A stretch of DNA of 64,000 nucleotides from Xanthobacteraceae bacterium (GCA_019635635.1 JAHBZB010000001.1:1116001-1180000); one strand, 5' to 3'. Counted from the stretch's first letter, positions 28,825 to 40,429 are shown. Numbers and translations: made by a program. The notes: generated by a model from the letters alone, not told the origin.

Positions 28825-30015
28825 TCACGCGCGCTTGTTCTTCTTCATCAGGCCGACAAAGCGCTCGAACAGATAGCGCGAGTCCCGCGGGCCGGGCGAG
28901 GCTTCGGGGTGATACTGCACCGAGAAGGCCGGTCTGCTCTTCAGCGCGATGCCTGCGTTCGAGCCGTCGAACAGCGAGACATGCGTTTCCTCGGCGTCGG
29001 CCGGCAGCGTGTCGCGATCGACCGCGAAGCCGTGGTTCATCGAGGTGATCTCGACCTTGCCGGTCGTGATGTCTTTCACCGGATGGTTCGCGCCGTGATG
29101 GCCCTGATGCATTTTCATGGTCTTCGCACCGATGGCGAGGCCGAGCATCTGGTGACCCAAGCAAATGCCGAAGGTCGGCGTGTTCGAGTCGATCAGTTTC
29201 TTGATGACCGGCACCGCATATTCGCCGGTTGCCGCCGGATCGCCCGGACCGTTCGAGAGGAACACGCCGTCCGGCTTCATCGCGAGGATGTCTTCGGCAG
29301 AAGTGGTCGCCGGTACCACCGTCACCTTGCATTTGTTGGCGGCGAGCAGGCGCAGGATGTTGCGCTTGATGCCGTAGTCGATGCAGACGACGTTGAACTC
29401 TGGATTTTCCTCGCGGCCGTAACCCTTGCCCCATTCCCACGGGGTTTCGTCCCAGGAATAGCGCTGCGCGGTCGTCACCGTCGGCACGAGGTCCATGCCG
29501 TCGAGGCCGGGCCATTCGCGCGCCTGTTTCTTCAATGCATCGAAATCGAATTTGCCGTCCGCCGCATGCGCGATCACGCCGTTCGGCATGCCCTTTTCGC
29601 GGATCATGGAAGTCAGCGCGCGCGTATCGATGCCGCTGATCGCGACGATGCCGCGCGCTTTCAGCCATGCATCGAGATGACGGCTCGCGCGATAGTTCGA
29701 CGGATCGGTGATGTCGGCCTGCAGGACCGCGCCGCGCGCGCCGAGCACCGCGGCCATGTTCACCGTCTCGATGTCTTCGTCGTTAACGCCGACATTGCCG
29801 ATGTGCGGGAAGGTGAAGGTGACGATCTGCCCGGCATAGGAAGGATCGGTGAGCACTTCCTGATAGCCGGTCATGGCGGTGTTGAAACAGACTTCGCCGA
29901 CCTGCGCGCCTTCGGCGCCCAGACCATGACCTTCGAGGACGGTGCCGTCGGCCAGCACCAGAAGGGCCGTGGGCTTCGCTTCGGCCCAGCCGTTTGTCGC
30001 TTGTTTCGGGTTCAT
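28825..30015 (-). CDS. carA: carbamoyl-phosphate synthase small subunit
   Basis: The 396-residue protein is the glutaminase subunit that supplies ammonia to CarB. The N-terminal half has EVCFNTAMTGYQEVLTDPSY and the loop VTFTFPHIGNVGVN. The C-terminal half is a class I glutamine amidotransferase with the catalytic cysteine in TFGICLGHQMLGLAIG and the His-Glu pair in VQYHPEASPGP. It is separated from carB by 6.3 kb and unrelated genes, so the subunits need matched expression from two promoters. No leader ORF like that of carB is visible upstream. It is divergent from the YqeY gene with 59 bases between. Confidence 0.96.
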   Translation of the reverse strand: MNPKQATNGWAEAKPTALLVLADGTVLEGHGLGAEGAQVGEVCFNTAMTGYQEVLTDPSYAGQIVTFTFPHIGNVGVNDEDIETVNMAAVLGARGAVLQADITDPSNYRASRHLDAWLKARGIVAISGIDTRALTSMIREKGMPNGVIAHAADGKFDFDALKKQAREWPGLDGMDLVPTVTTAQRYSWDETPWEWGKGYGREENPEFNVVCIDYGIKRNILRLLAANKCKVTVVPATTSAEDILAMKPDGVFLSNGPGDPAATGEYAVPVIKKLIDSNTPTFGICLGHQMLGLAIGAKTMKMHQGHHGANHPVKDITTGKVEITSMNHGFAVDRDTLPADAEETHVSLFDGSNAGIALKSRPAFSVQYHPEASPGPRDSRYLFERFVGLMKKNKRA

Positions 30016-30074
30016 AAGCGGCCTAAATAGCGGCGAGTCTCCAATATATAAAGTGGAATCTGCCGGGAGCGGCC

Positions 30075-30530
30075 ATGCTGCGCGAACAGATCAACAGCGT
30101 TCTGAAAGACGCAATGAAATCGGGCGAAAAGCTCAAGCTTTCCACGCTCCGGCTTGTGAATGCCGCGATCAAGAACGCCGATATCGAGGCGCGCGGGGGC
30201 GGCAAGGGCCCGCTCGACGACGCTGCGGTGCTCTCGCTCCTCCAGAAGCTGATCAAGCAGCGGCAGGAATCGGCGGTGCTTTATGAGAAGGGCGGCCGCG
30301 GGGAACTTGCAGCAAACGAGCTTGCCGAGATCAAGGTGATCGAGGGTTTCCTGCCCAAGCAGATGTCGGATGCCGAAATCGAGGCCGCGGTGAAGGCGGC
30401 GATCGCGGAAGCCGGAGCAACTTCCGTCAAGGACATGGGCAAGGTGATTGGCGCGCTCCGCGGTAAATACGCGGGCCAGATGGATTTCGGCAAGGCGAGC
30501 GGGCTCGTGAAGTCCGCGCTCGCGGGCTGA
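30075..30530 (+). CDS. GatB/YqeY domain-containing protein
   Basis: The 151-residue protein consists of the YqeY domain, homologous to the C-terminal tRNA-binding tail of GatB. Markers are LREQINSVLKDAMKSGEKLK, LRLVNAAIKNADIEARGGGK, and the C-terminal MGKVIGALRGKYAGQMDFGKA. Stand-alone YqeY proteins have no firmly established job; tRNA-dependent amidation is often suggested. The gene is often near carA or dnaG/rpoD in alphaproteobacteria, as here. Confidence 0.87.
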   Translation: MLREQINSVLKDAMKSGEKLKLSTLRLVNAAIKNADIEARGGGKGPLDDAAVLSLLQKLIKQRQESAVLYEKGGRGELAANELAEIKVIEGFLPKQMSDAEIEAAVKAAIAEAGATSVKDMGKVIGALRGKYAGQMDFGKASGLVKSALAG

Positions 30531-30693
30531 CACGCATCACGCGCATCCCGCGACTTATCTTCGCGCCCGATTTTGCACAAAGCCTTTCGTGGCGGCACTT
30601 CCCGCGGCGCGCTTGCGTAAAAGCAGCGTAACGCGCTTGGAGAACCGCACGCTTTCGGGTTAAGAATCGCGCGGGGTCAGGGTCTGTTCGGAA

Positions 30694-31095
30694 ATGAAGC
30701 GCGTTCTCGTTGCGTCTGTGTTGCTGGTGGCAGTCTCGGCCACATCATCCTTCGCACGCGACATCAATCAAAAACGTCTCGAAAATGCGCTGAAGCGTCT
30801 CGATCCTTCAACGCGACTCGAGCAGGTCTGCGATGCGGCGGCCATGTCGCGCATCCAGAAGGAAAACAAGGGATTTCGCGTCGACCGCTCGGTGGTAAGC
30901 GCGCTCCAGGAGCCGCAGGCGAAGGGCGATACGCTGACCGGAAAAGGGGCGGCGCTCCGCTCCAAGGGCAAGTGGTATCGCTATTCTTTTACCTGTCATG
31001 CGACGCCGGACCGGCTGCGCGTGCTTTCTTTCGAATATAAACTCGGCGACGAAATTCCCGAGGCGCAGTGGTCGCAATACGGGCTCTATCAATAA
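30694..31095 (+). CDS. DUF930 family secreted protein
   Basis: The 133-residue protein has a signal peptide (MKRVLVASVLLVAVSATSSFA) followed by the DUF930 signature LDPSTRLEQVCDAAAMSRI, a pair of conserved cysteines (QVCDAAA and FTCHATP), and YRYSFTCHATPDRLRVLSF. The function is unknown; the protein is presumably periplasmic. It is 163 bases after the YqeY stop, so it likely has its own promoter, and the tautomerase gene follows 15 bases downstream. Confidence 0.8.
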   Translation: MKRVLVASVLLVAVSATSSFARDINQKRLENALKRLDPSTRLEQVCDAAAMSRIQKENKGFRVDRSVVSALQEPQAKGDTLTGKGAALRSKGKWYRYSFTCHATPDRLRVLSFEYKLGDEIPEAQWSQYGLYQ

Positions 31096-31110
31096 TTTCC
31101 GGAGACGTTC

Positions 31111-31296
31111 ATGCCTGAAGTCATCGTTCACGCGGCAGCGGGCCGCACGCCGGAGCAGAAGAAGCAGCTCATGCTCGACATCACGGATGCGGTGGTGAAA
31201 AATTTCGGCATGCCGAAAGAGGCAGTGACCGTCACGATCATGGAATCGCCGCGCGAACTGAAGATGAAAGCCGGCGTGTTGTTCAGCGAGCGCTGA
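31111..31296 (+). CDS. 4-oxalocrotonate tautomerase family protein
   Basis: The 61-residue protein is a short tautomerase with the catalytic Pro directly after Met (MPEVIVHAAAGRTPEQKKQL). Such enzymes form hexamers and tautomerise 2-hydroxymuconate-type compounds. The second half (VTVTIMESPRELKMKAGV) differs from the usual SVIIEEV-type strand, and no aromatic degradation genes are nearby, so the substrate is open. GGAGA lies just before the ATG. Its 3' end overlaps the convergent SRPBCC gene by 14 bases. Confidence 0.82.
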   Translation: MPEVIVHAAAGRTPEQKKQLMLDITDAVVKNFGMPKEAVTVTIMESPRELKMKAGVLFSER

Positions 31297-31717
31297 TTTC
31301 GCGCTCGAGATTTCCGAGCAGCTTCGTCCAGCCTTCGTTCGTCGGTTGTTGCCATTCCGGCGGCACGTCGTGATGCGTAAGCGTCAATTCGCAACCTGAG
31401 CCCTTCGCGACGATATCGATTTCGACGCGCGTCATGCGCGGATCGAACTGCGGCACGCCGAAGGTGAACACGAGGCGGCGCGGGCGATCGATCTCCAGAT
31501 ATTCCCCGACATGGCGGATTTCGCCCTTGAACTCGCCGCTGTCGCGCTTGTCCACGATTTCGAACTTCCCGCCCACACGCGCATCGATCTCGCAGCGGAC
31601 GACTTCGCTGCCGTCGGTCGTGAAGAGCCAGCGGCGCGTGATCTCCGGCGTCAGCCATGCATCGAACACGCGCCCGGCCGGAAAAGAATAGCTGCGCTTT
31701 ACGACCAGCGCGCTCAC
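31283..31717 (-). CDS. SRPBCC (AHSA1-like) domain protein
   Basis: The 144-residue protein is a START-like fold of the AHSA1/CalC type: YSFPAGRVFDAWLTPEITRR, then VGGKFEIVD and EIDRPRRLVFTFGVP, and the C-terminal helix NEGWTKLLGNLEREI. Such domains bind small hydrophobic ligands. The start is the GTG at 31715-31717, which overlaps the stop codon of the preceding SRPBCC gene by four bases (GTGA); the longer frame upstream is antisense to that gene. It is the last gene of the ArsR-led operon that runs down from 33983. Confidence 0.8.
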   Translation of the reverse strand: MSALVVKRSYSFPAGRVFDAWLTPEITRRWLFTTDGSEVVRCEIDARVGGKFEIVDKRDSGEFKGEIRHVGEYLEIDRPRRLVFTFGVPQFDPRMTRVEIDIVAKGSGCELTLTHHDVPPEWQQPTNEGWTKLLGNLEREISAR

Positions 31718-32262
31718 GCTTTTGCTTCCTTGCCTTCCAGCACCGCCTTCGCGTTGTCGAGCGAGGCCTGCATGTTCTCTCGCACCTTCGCCATGACCCA
31801 CCAGACCAGCAGGTTATAGGGATAGCGGATCTTGCTGCGGTAGGTGTTGCGGATGCGGCTGGTGTTTGCGTCGATCGCTTCGATCTCGGTCAACAGCGGA
31901 TCGGTGGACTGAAACGGCCGCTCGAAGCGGATTTCGATTTCGATTTTCCTGCCGTCCTCGAGCGTCTTGATCTCCTGCTCGCTTTTGCCGACGTTCTTGT
32001 CCTTGCTGTCCCACGATACGGTGGCGCCGGGCGTGCCGTCAGTGCCGGCATATTCGATCTTCATCGCCGGGTCGGCCTGCGCGTAGGTGCTGTAGCGCTC
32101 CTGATTTTTGAGGAGCTTCATGAAGTCGAAGACCTCGCGCGCGGGCTTCTTCACCACGACCTCGCGCGTCACCACGTAGCGGCGGGGCAGGAACAGCCCC
32201 ACTACATAGGGAAACAGCGCGATCGTGAGTGCTGCATAGAAGACGTAATAGAGCCAGTGCAT
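31714..32262 (-). CDS. SRPBCC family protein with N-terminal membrane anchor
   Basis: The 182-residue protein has a hydrophobic N-terminal helix (residues 3-24, LYYVFYAALTIALFPYVVGL) followed by a polyketide-cyclase-like SRPBCC domain (VVVKKPAREVFDFMKLLKNQ, later ATVSWDSKDKNVGKSEQEI) and a C-terminal helix (VRENMQASLDNAKAVL). It is a potential ligand-binding protein anchored in the membrane. It is in the ArsR-led operon; its stop codon overlaps the GTG of the next SRPBCC gene and it starts 7 bases after the VOC gene. Confidence 0.78.
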   Translation of the reverse strand: MHWLYYVFYAALTIALFPYVVGLFLPRRYVVTREVVVKKPAREVFDFMKLLKNQERYSTYAQADPAMKIEYAGTDGTPGATVSWDSKDKNVGKSEQEIKTLEDGRKIEIEIRFERPFQSTDPLLTEIEAIDANTSRIRNTYRSKIRYPYNLLVWWVMAKVRENMQASLDNAKAVLEGKEAKA

Positions 32263-32269
32263 TGTAGGG

Positions 32270-32674
32270 TCAGGCCTTCGGCTTTTTGATCTCGTACATC
32301 ATTATGTAGTTGCCGCAGGTATCGTCAAAGCTCGCGATCATCGGCCCGCCGCCGGGGGATTGCGTGGGCGGCATCTTGAAGGCGACGCCCTTGGCCTTGA
32401 GCTTCTCGTACTCGGACTGCACGTCGTCGGAGGCGAGCATCGTGAAGGGGATGCCCTTTTCGTAGAGCGCCTGCTTGTAGGTCTTCGCGAATTCGAAGCC
32501 GCAGGGTTCCAGCAGGAGTTCGGGGCCGTCGCGCTCGTCTGGCGGCACGACGGTGATCCACCGCGCGCCGCCGGCGGGAATGTCGGTCTTCACGACGAAG
32601 CCGAGCACCTCGGTGTAGAATTTCAGGGCCTTGGCCTGATCTTCGACGACGATCGCTTCCAGTCTGACGCGCAT
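32270..32674 (-). CDS. VOC family (glyoxalase/bleomycin resistance-like) protein
   Basis: The 134-residue protein is a vicinal-oxygen-chelate fold with two beta-alpha-beta-beta-beta repeats. Visible features are IVVEDQAKALKFYTEVLGFV, then WITVVPPDERDGPELLLEPC and the second half IASFDDTCGNYIMMYEI. Metal-ligand-type acidic residues sit in ELLLEP and the C-terminal strand, but the substrate is unknown. It lies between the GFA gene and the SRPBCC genes in one compact operon. Confidence 0.82.
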   Translation of the reverse strand: MRVRLEAIVVEDQAKALKFYTEVLGFVVKTDIPAGGARWITVVPPDERDGPELLLEPCGFEFAKTYKQALYEKGIPFTMLASDDVQSEYEKLKAKGVAFKMPPTQSPGGGPMIASFDDTCGNYIMMYEIKKPKA

Positions 32675-32686
32675 CGGTACTCTCCT

Positions 32687-33100
32687 TTACTCCGGCATTC
32701 GCTCGAACTTCGCGAGCGCGGCATCGAGCGTATCCCACGCATGGCCGCGGACGCCGTAGGTCACGAGTTGCGGCTCGAATTGCGCCGGATCGTCGAGGCT
32801 GCCCGCGTGGACCGCGAGCATGGCCGGGTTCGGGACGAACGTCAGGTAGACCGGCGCGCCGCATGCCGGGCAGAAGGCGTGATCCTTTTCCTGTCCGCTG
32901 TCGCCGGCGACACGCCAGGTTTTTGTTTCACCGGACATCGTCACGCCGTCCCGTTGCGGAAAGACCAGATAAGAACTATGTCCCGTTCCGCTGCGCTTCT
33001 GGCAGTGAAGACATTGGCAGTGAAGCGAGACGGCGGGTTCGCTGGTTATTTCATAACGAACTGCGCCGCAGGCACAGCCGCCGGCATAACGCCTGGTCAT
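32687..33100 (-). CDS. GFA family (glutathione-dependent formaldehyde-activating-like) zinc protein
   Basis: The 137-residue protein has the GFA/CENP-V zinc fold: GGCACGAVRYEI near the N-terminus, LHCQCLHCQKRSGTGHSSYL, and FCPACGAPVYL, supplying the usual Cys ligands for two zinc ions. Most family members outside the formaldehyde route have no proven reaction. The ATG at 33098-33100 follows GGGAGA, and this start places the first beta strand at the N-terminus. The gene is in the ArsR-led operon, 17 bases after the SRPBCC gene. Confidence 0.82.
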   Translation of the reverse strand: MTRRYAGGCACGAVRYEITSEPAVSLHCQCLHCQKRSGTGHSSYLVFPQRDGVTMSGETKTWRVAGDSGQEKDHAFCPACGAPVYLTFVPNPAMLAVHAGSLDDPAQFEPQLVTYGVRGHAWDTLDAALAKFERMPE

Positions 33101-33117
33101 GTCACTTCTCCCGCCGC

Positions 33118-33657
33118 TTATTTCGCGAGCTTTTCGCCGTAGTGTTTGTGCAACTCCTGCCACAACGCCCAGAAGTCGATGTCGTTGCGATTGTTCAGGC
33201 GGTCCGCAAGCACCGCGAGATGCGCGTGCCAGCCCGGCGAAACGTTCTTCATGTCGTTCGCGGTGAGCTTGGCGTGGGTGAGGGTGAGCAACACTTCGCC
33301 GTTCGATTGCGGAGTCAATTCGTAGGTCACTTCCGAATGCTCGCCGAAAGTCATTTTGAGAAAGCGCGGCGCATCGACCTCGAGAATCTTACCTTCCCAG
33401 TTGTGGCCCTCGGAATGCATCTTCCTGAACTGCTCCGGCGGCTCGGTGCCGGGCCTGGAAATATTCTTGTGCTGGAAGAAAAGCTGCGCCTTGCCGCCGC
33501 TCTTCAACTCGTAGTCACCGGCGGCGAACCATTGCTTGCGTTTGTCGGACTCCGTCAGATAAGCCCAGATGCGCTCGATCGGACCGGGGAGAAGCCGTTC
33601 GAAACGGATCGTGCTGGCGTCGAGCAGAACGCCGTCTTTATCCAGAAGCGTACTCAT
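33118..33657 (-). CDS. SRPBCC (AHSA1-like) domain protein coupled to ArsR
   Basis: The 179-residue protein has an AHSA1-type SRPBCC domain: RFERLLPGPIERIWAYLTES, FFQHKNISRP, and TYELTPQSNGEVLLTLTHAK. The ATG at 33655-33657 shares one base with the ArsR stop codon (TGATG), so translation is coupled. ArsR plus SRPBCC pairs of this kind are widespread, and their ligand is unknown. Confidence 0.82.
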   Translation of the reverse strand: MSTLLDKDGVLLDASTIRFERLLPGPIERIWAYLTESDKRKQWFAAGDYELKSGGKAQLFFQHKNISRPGTEPPEQFRKMHSEGHNWEGKILEVDAPRFLKMTFGEHSEVTYELTPQSNGEVLLTLTHAKLTANDMKNVSPGWHAHLAVLADRLNNRNDIDFWALWQELHKHYGEKLAK

Positions 33658-33983
33658 CACTTTTTCCTTCCTGCTGCTTTGTCCTGATCGCGAAGAATTT
33701 TTTCGAGCGTGTCGAGATTTTTGATCCAGTAGCGGCGGATGCGGCTCAGCCATTCGTCCATTTCCTCGAAGCCGTCGCGGTTCAGCGAATAGAGCCGCCG
33801 CTGCGCGTCAGCGCGCACGGTGACGAGCTTCGCGTCTTTCAGCACTTTCAGGTGCTGCGAGATTGCGGGCGCGCTGATGTCGAAGCGCGACGCGATCGTA
33901 CCGGCGGGCAATTCCTTGCCCGCGAGCATCTCGATGATTTCGCGGCGGGTGGGGTCCGAAAGGGCGGCAATGGCGTGGTCCAT
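33657..33983 (-). CDS. ArsR family winged-helix regulator
   Basis: The 108-residue protein is an ArsR-type regulator: IAALSDPTRREIIEMLAGKE, then FDISAPAISQHLKVLKDAKLV as the recognition region and AQRRLYSLNRDGFEEMDEWL. It has no Cys pair of the arsenite-sensing type, so it belongs to the SRPBCC-linked subgroup rather than metal sensors. It heads a six-gene operon (ArsR, SRPBCC, GFA, VOC, SRPBCC, SRPBCC). The promoter ends only seven bases before the ATG, so the message is probably leaderless. Confidence 0.87.
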   Translation of the reverse strand: MDHAIAALSDPTRREIIEMLAGKELPAGTIASRFDISAPAISQHLKVLKDAKLVTVRADAQRRLYSLNRDGFEEMDEWLSRIRRYWIKNLDTLEKILRDQDKAAGRKK

Positions 33984-34018
33984 GCCGTTTTATATAATCA
34001 GTAGCTTAATTAAGTCAA
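33984..34018 (-). promoter_or_regulatory. promoter of the ArsR-led operon with palindromic operator
   Basis: On the minus strand TTGACT (34018-34013), a 16-base spacer and TATATA (33996-33991) form a near-consensus sigma-70 promoter. The perfect palindrome CTTAATTAAG (34005-34014) overlaps the -35 element and the spacer, as expected for an ArsR operator. The ATG begins seven bases after the -10 box, so transcription should start at or next to it. Confidence 0.7.
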
Positions 34019-34113
34019 TGCTTAAAATAAGGCGTTTCCCACAGGCTCGTAGGAAACCGAGATTTGCGACCTACATTGTTCTACAAATCCGCGATCCAGC
34101 ATTTGGCCAATTC

Positions 34114-36027
34114 ATGCGCTTCCCGCCGTCATTTCTCGACGAAATCCGCGCCCGTCTTCCGGTTTCGGAAGTCGTGCGCCGCCGTGTGGCGCTGAAAAAA
34201 GCGGGACGCGAGTGGAAGGGGCTGTCGCCCTTCAATCAGGAAAAGACGCCGTCCTTTACCGTCAACGACGCGAAGGGCTTCTATCACTGCTTCTCCTCCG
34301 GCAAGCACGGCGACCAGTTCGGCTTCGTGATGGAGACCGAGGGGCTAACTTTCCCCGAGGCGGTCGAGAAACTCGCGGGGATTGCGGGCGTGCCGATGCC
34401 GGTGGTCTCGCCCGACATGGAGAAGAAAGAGCAGCGCCGCCGCACGTTGCATGACGTGATGGAACTTGCCGCGAAATTCTTCGAGGAAAGTTTGCAGTCG
34501 CGCATCGGCGCGCGTGCCCGCGGATACCTGAACGACCGCGGGTTGGTCCCGGAAACGCAAAAGCGATTTCGCATGGGCTATGCGCCCGCCGAGCGTTTCA
34601 CACTGAAAGAATATCTCGGGGCAAAAGGCGTTCCGGTCGAGGATATGATCGAGACAGGCTTGCTCATTCACGGCGACGAAATTCCGGTGCCGTATGATCG
34701 CTTCCGCGAGCGCGTGATGTTTCCGATCTCGGACTTCCGGAACCGCATTGTCGCCTTCGGCGGCCGTGCGTTGTCACCCGACGCGCAGGCGAAATATCTC
34801 AACTCGCCGGAGACCACGCTCTTTCACAAGGGGAGTCTGCTCTACAACGGCGCGAATGCGCGCGCGGCCACGCAGAAAGGCCAGAAGCTGATCGTGGTCG
34901 AGGGCTATGTCGATGCGATTGCGCTTGCCGTGGCCGGTTTCGAGGGCGCGGTCGCGCCGCTCGGCACCGCGCTTACCGAAGACCAACTCGGCCTGTGCTG
35001 GCGCATGGTGGACGAGCCGATCCTTTGTTTCGACGGCGACAACGCGGGCAAGCGCGCGGCCTATCGCGCGGTCGAGCTTGCGCTGCCGTTCCTCGCGCCG
35101 GGAAAGAGCCTGCGCTTTGCGACGCTTCCCGAAGGAAAAGATCCCGACGACCTGATCCGCTCGAGCGGCGCGGAAGCGATGCAGGAGGTGCTTTCCGGCG
35201 CGCGGCCGCTCTCCGAGATGCTGTGGCTGCGAGAAATCGAAAGCGCGCGGCTCGATACGCCCGAGCAGCGCGCCGCACTCGAGAAACGGATCGGCGAGCT
35301 TCTTCAGCAGATCAAGGACGAGACGGTCCGCCGCTATTACCGTGACGATTTCCGCATTCGTCTCGCGCGGCTATTCAACCCGGATGTGCAGCGGCCGATG
35401 GCGCCGCGGCGCGAGGCGCGTGAATTCCGCCCGCGCCAGCCGGGCCGGCCTTACCCATCGCGGGTAATGACGACGCGCTCGCCCAATCTCGCAAACAGCC
35501 CGATTTTGCGGGGGCATCATGCCGCAGTCCCGGCCCGCGAAGCGCTGATCCTGCTCGCCGCCCTGAACCATCCCTGGCTGCTGGTGGACCACGCCGAGGA
35601 GTTCGCGGAACTGGAACTCGCTCATGGCGATGCCGCCGCCATGCGCAAGGCCATTCTGGAGGCAGCCGCGCGGGCCGATATTTCGGAGGCTCCGGTGCTG
35701 GCGAAGATGCTGGAGGAAGCAGGCGCCGGACCCATCCGGACACGCATAGAACGTGCCATTTCGCATGGCGCGGACTGGGAAATCCGGCCGGATTCGGCCT
35801 CCGAGGACGTGCTGGCCTGGTGGCATCAAATCGTGAGCTTGCATCGGCGGAAGCGCACGCTATCTAGAGAGCTGCGGGAGGCCGAACGCGCATTTGGCGC
35901 GGAGCCGACCGAGGCCAACCAAGCCCGGCTACTGGACCTTCAAGAGCGGCTCGCGATCCTGGACGGGACGGAGGCTCTGATCGAAGGCTTCGGGGCTCAG
36001 TCAGGCCGTCCGGCGCGTACAATGTAG
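34114..36027 (+). CDS. dnaG: DNA primase
   Basis: The 637-residue protein lays RNA primers at the replication fork. The order is an N-terminal zinc-binding-type domain (residues 30-70), the catalytic TOPRIM core with [20 protein letters not shown] and [18 protein letters not shown], and a C-terminal DnaB-interaction domain from about 450. Three of the four zinc ligands are missing: Ser38, Asn41, Cys59 and Ser62 stand where E. coli has Cys40, His43, Cys61 and Cys64. The ATG at 34114 gives the usual N-terminus [19 protein letters not shown]. rpoD follows 56 bases downstream, the classic macromolecular synthesis order. Confidence 0.94.
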   Translation: MRFPPSFLDEIRARLPVSEVVRRRVALKKAGREWKGLSPFNQEKTPSFTVNDAKGFYHCFSSGKHGDQFGFVMETEGLTFPEAVEKLAGIAGVPMPVVSPDMEKKEQRRRTLHDVMELAAKFFEESLQSRIGARARGYLNDRGLVPETQKRFRMGYAPAERFTLKEYLGAKGVPVEDMIETGLLIHGDEIPVPYDRFRERVMFPISDFRNRIVAFGGRALSPDAQAKYLNSPETTLFHKGSLLYNGANARAATQKGQKLIVVEGYVDAIALAVAGFEGAVAPLGTALTEDQLGLCWRMVDEPILCFDGDNAGKRAAYRAVELALPFLAPGKSLRFATLPEGKDPDDLIRSSGAEAMQEVLSGARPLSEMLWLREIESARLDTPEQRAALEKRIGELLQQIKDETVRRYYRDDFRIRLARLFNPDVQRPMAPRREAREFRPRQPGRPYPSRVMTTRSPNLANSPILRGHHAAVPAREALILLAALNHPWLLVDHAEEFAELELAHGDAAAMRKAILEAAARADISEAPVLAKMLEEAGAGPIRTRIERAISHGADWEIRPDSASEDVLAWWHQIVSLHRRKRTLSRELREAERAFGAEPTEANQARLLDLQERLAILDGTEALIEGFGAQSGRPARTM

Positions 36028-36083
36028 AACTGGCAGGCCGATTCGGGCGACCGGAGGCGGCCTTGGAACACAAGGATTGCCCC

Positions 36084-38618
<2,535 letters not shown>

Positions 38619-38639
38619 GCTTCGTAAAATATGAAGTTG

Positions 38640-38666
38640 AAACGGCGGGCATCGAGCCCGCCGTTT
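38640..38666. terminator. terminator between rpoD and the convergent regulator gene
   Basis: AAACGGCGGGC (38640-38650) pairs perfectly with GCCCGCCGTTT (38656-38666) around a five-base loop and is followed by TATT. It separates two convergent genes and can work on both strands. Confidence 0.82.
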
Positions 38667-38668
38667 TA

Positions 38669-40429
38669 TTACGCCACGGGCTCGAGCTTGCGCTCCAGCG
38701 CGTCGCATTCGCGCTTGAGTTTTTCGGACTGAAGCTCGTCCGCGACTGCTCTCGCCGCGCGAATTTCCGTTTGGGCGCCGGCGCGGTCGCCTTGCTCGAG
38801 TTGCAGAGCGGCGATTTGTACTCGGACCTGCGAGGCATGCAGGCGGCACCCGCAACCGGTCCAGAGTTGCCGTGCCAGATGCAGATGCCGCAGCGCCTCG
38901 GTCGTGTCGCCGCGCGTTCGCGCAAGCACGGCCGAGGCCTCGTTAGTGAGTGCGCGAATCGAGGGCATCGGCCAGCGCTTGTCCTGACCGGCGATGTCCT
39001 CGATGAGCGATTTCGCTTTCTCGATCTTTCCGGCGTGTGCCGCGGCGAGGGCGAGATGCGCGAGGAGCATCCCCTGCCGCTGCAAGGTCCACCAGCCTTT
39101 GCCGATCAGGCTACGTTCGAGGCTCGCGTAAGCACCCTCCGCGTCTCCGCGTTCCAGCATCAGCATCGCGCGGCCCGGTTCCGGGTCCCAGCCGAGCGAA
39201 TAGGATTTGTCATAGGCTTCGAGAGCCTCGTCGTCGTTGCCGATGGCGGATTGAATGTCGCCAAGGACGCGGTGCGCGTCGCCGAGCGCCCAGGGCGCGT
39301 CGCCCTCTAGTTTGCTCAGGGCATCGTCGATATGCGCCTTGGCGTCGTGCAGCGAACCGTGCGTGCCGAGAACTTCCGCCCTGTGCAACTGGCAGGCGCC
39401 GGAAAATTCCATGCTGCATGCGGTGGAAAATTCCTGATAGCCGAGCGTCCATTGATCGGCTCGGGACCAGTCGCCGAAGGTGCGGCATGCCCACAGGATG
39501 TTGCAGTAGAGCACGTTGCCGGTTACCGGATCGATCTTGCTGGAAAGCGAAATCGCTGCGGCGTGATCCTGATCGGCGAGACCGGCTTCCGTGTCGCCGA
39601 GGCTGAGTTTGAAGAAGCCGCGATACATCAGACCGAGCGCTTCGACGGAGAGGTCTTTTAGCTTTCGCCCGATCTCATAGGCCTGGTCGGCAAGCGCCAG
39701 CGCCTCATGCACGTTGCCTTCGGCCGCGGTGATCCGCGCGCGTACGTAAAGCAGGAAACCGTAGGCGCTCGTTTCCTGACCGTCGGTGAAGCCGCGTGCG
39801 CGCGCGACCCAGCCTTTTGCGAGCGCGATTTCGCCGCGCTCGAGATGAAGGATCGCAAGCTGCGCGGCATCCGCCCCCGCGAATTCGCTGTGGCCTGCCT
39901 CCGCGTGCGCGGAAACCGCGCGCACCAGAACGGGAATCGTGCCGGACGGATCGCCGGCGCATTGCAACGCCAGCGCAAGCAGATCGAGATCGCGGGCGGT
40001 GAGTGAGTTGGGGGCGACATTTTCGAACAGTGCGATGGCATCGTGCCAGCGCTGATCGCCGACCGCGCGCCGCGCTTCGGCAAGCGAATTGGATTGCGCC
40101 TCCGCGGGGACTTCCGTGGTTTGGGTCGCCTCGGCGCCATCGAGCAAAATGCGATATCCGCTGCGCGGGAAATTCTTCACCGCGTCTTCCATGCCGCCTT
40201 CGCGCAACGCCGCGCGCAGCGAACTTACCGCGCGTTGCAGCGAGTTGTCGGTGACGGTGACGCCCGGCCAAACCGCGTCGAGGAGTTCGTCCTTGGAAAC
40301 CACGCGCTCGCGGTTCCTGACGAGATAAGCCAGCAGGTCGAAGACGCGCGGCTGAAGTGCGATCTCGCGCTTGTCGAGCCGCAGCACGCGGGCAGGCTCG
40401 TCCAGTACAAAAGGGCCTATTTCAAACAT
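38669..40429 (-). CDS. transcriptional regulator: OmpR-type winged helix fused to TPR-like repeats
   Basis: The 586-residue protein has an N-terminal Trans_reg_C DNA-binding domain (residues 1-95: LQPRVFDLLAYLVRNRERVV, then DNSLQRAVSSLRAALREGG and FPRSGYRILL). The rest is helical repeat of the TPR/MalT type, with recurrent Ala/Leu pairs. It has neither a receiver domain nor a membrane helix, so it is a cytosolic one-component regulator like the CadC-type N-terminus joined to a repeat sensor. The target is unknown. The DUF4242 genes lie divergent upstream at 40596. Confidence 0.8.
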   Translation of the reverse strand: MFEIGPFVLDEPARVLRLDKREIALQPRVFDLLAYLVRNRERVVSKDELLDAVWPGVTVTDNSLQRAVSSLRAALREGGMEDAVKNFPRSGYRILLDGAEATQTTEVPAEAQSNSLAEARRAVGDQRWHDAIALFENVAPNSLTARDLDLLALALQCAGDPSGTIPVLVRAVSAHAEAGHSEFAGADAAQLAILHLERGEIALAKGWVARARGFTDGQETSAYGFLLYVRARITAAEGNVHEALALADQAYEIGRKLKDLSVEALGLMYRGFFKLSLGDTEAGLADQDHAAAISLSSKIDPVTGNVLYCNILWACRTFGDWSRADQWTLGYQEFSTACSMEFSGACQLHRAEVLGTHGSLHDAKAHIDDALSKLEGDAPWALGDAHRVLGDIQSAIGNDDEALEAYDKSYSLGWDPEPGRAMLMLERGDAEGAYASLERSLIGKGWWTLQRQGMLLAHLALAAAHAGKIEKAKSLIEDIAGQDKRWPMPSIRALTNEASAVLARTRGDTTEALRHLHLARQLWTGCGCRLHASQVRVQIAALQLEQGDRAGAQTEIRAARAVADELQSEKLKRECDALERKLEPVA

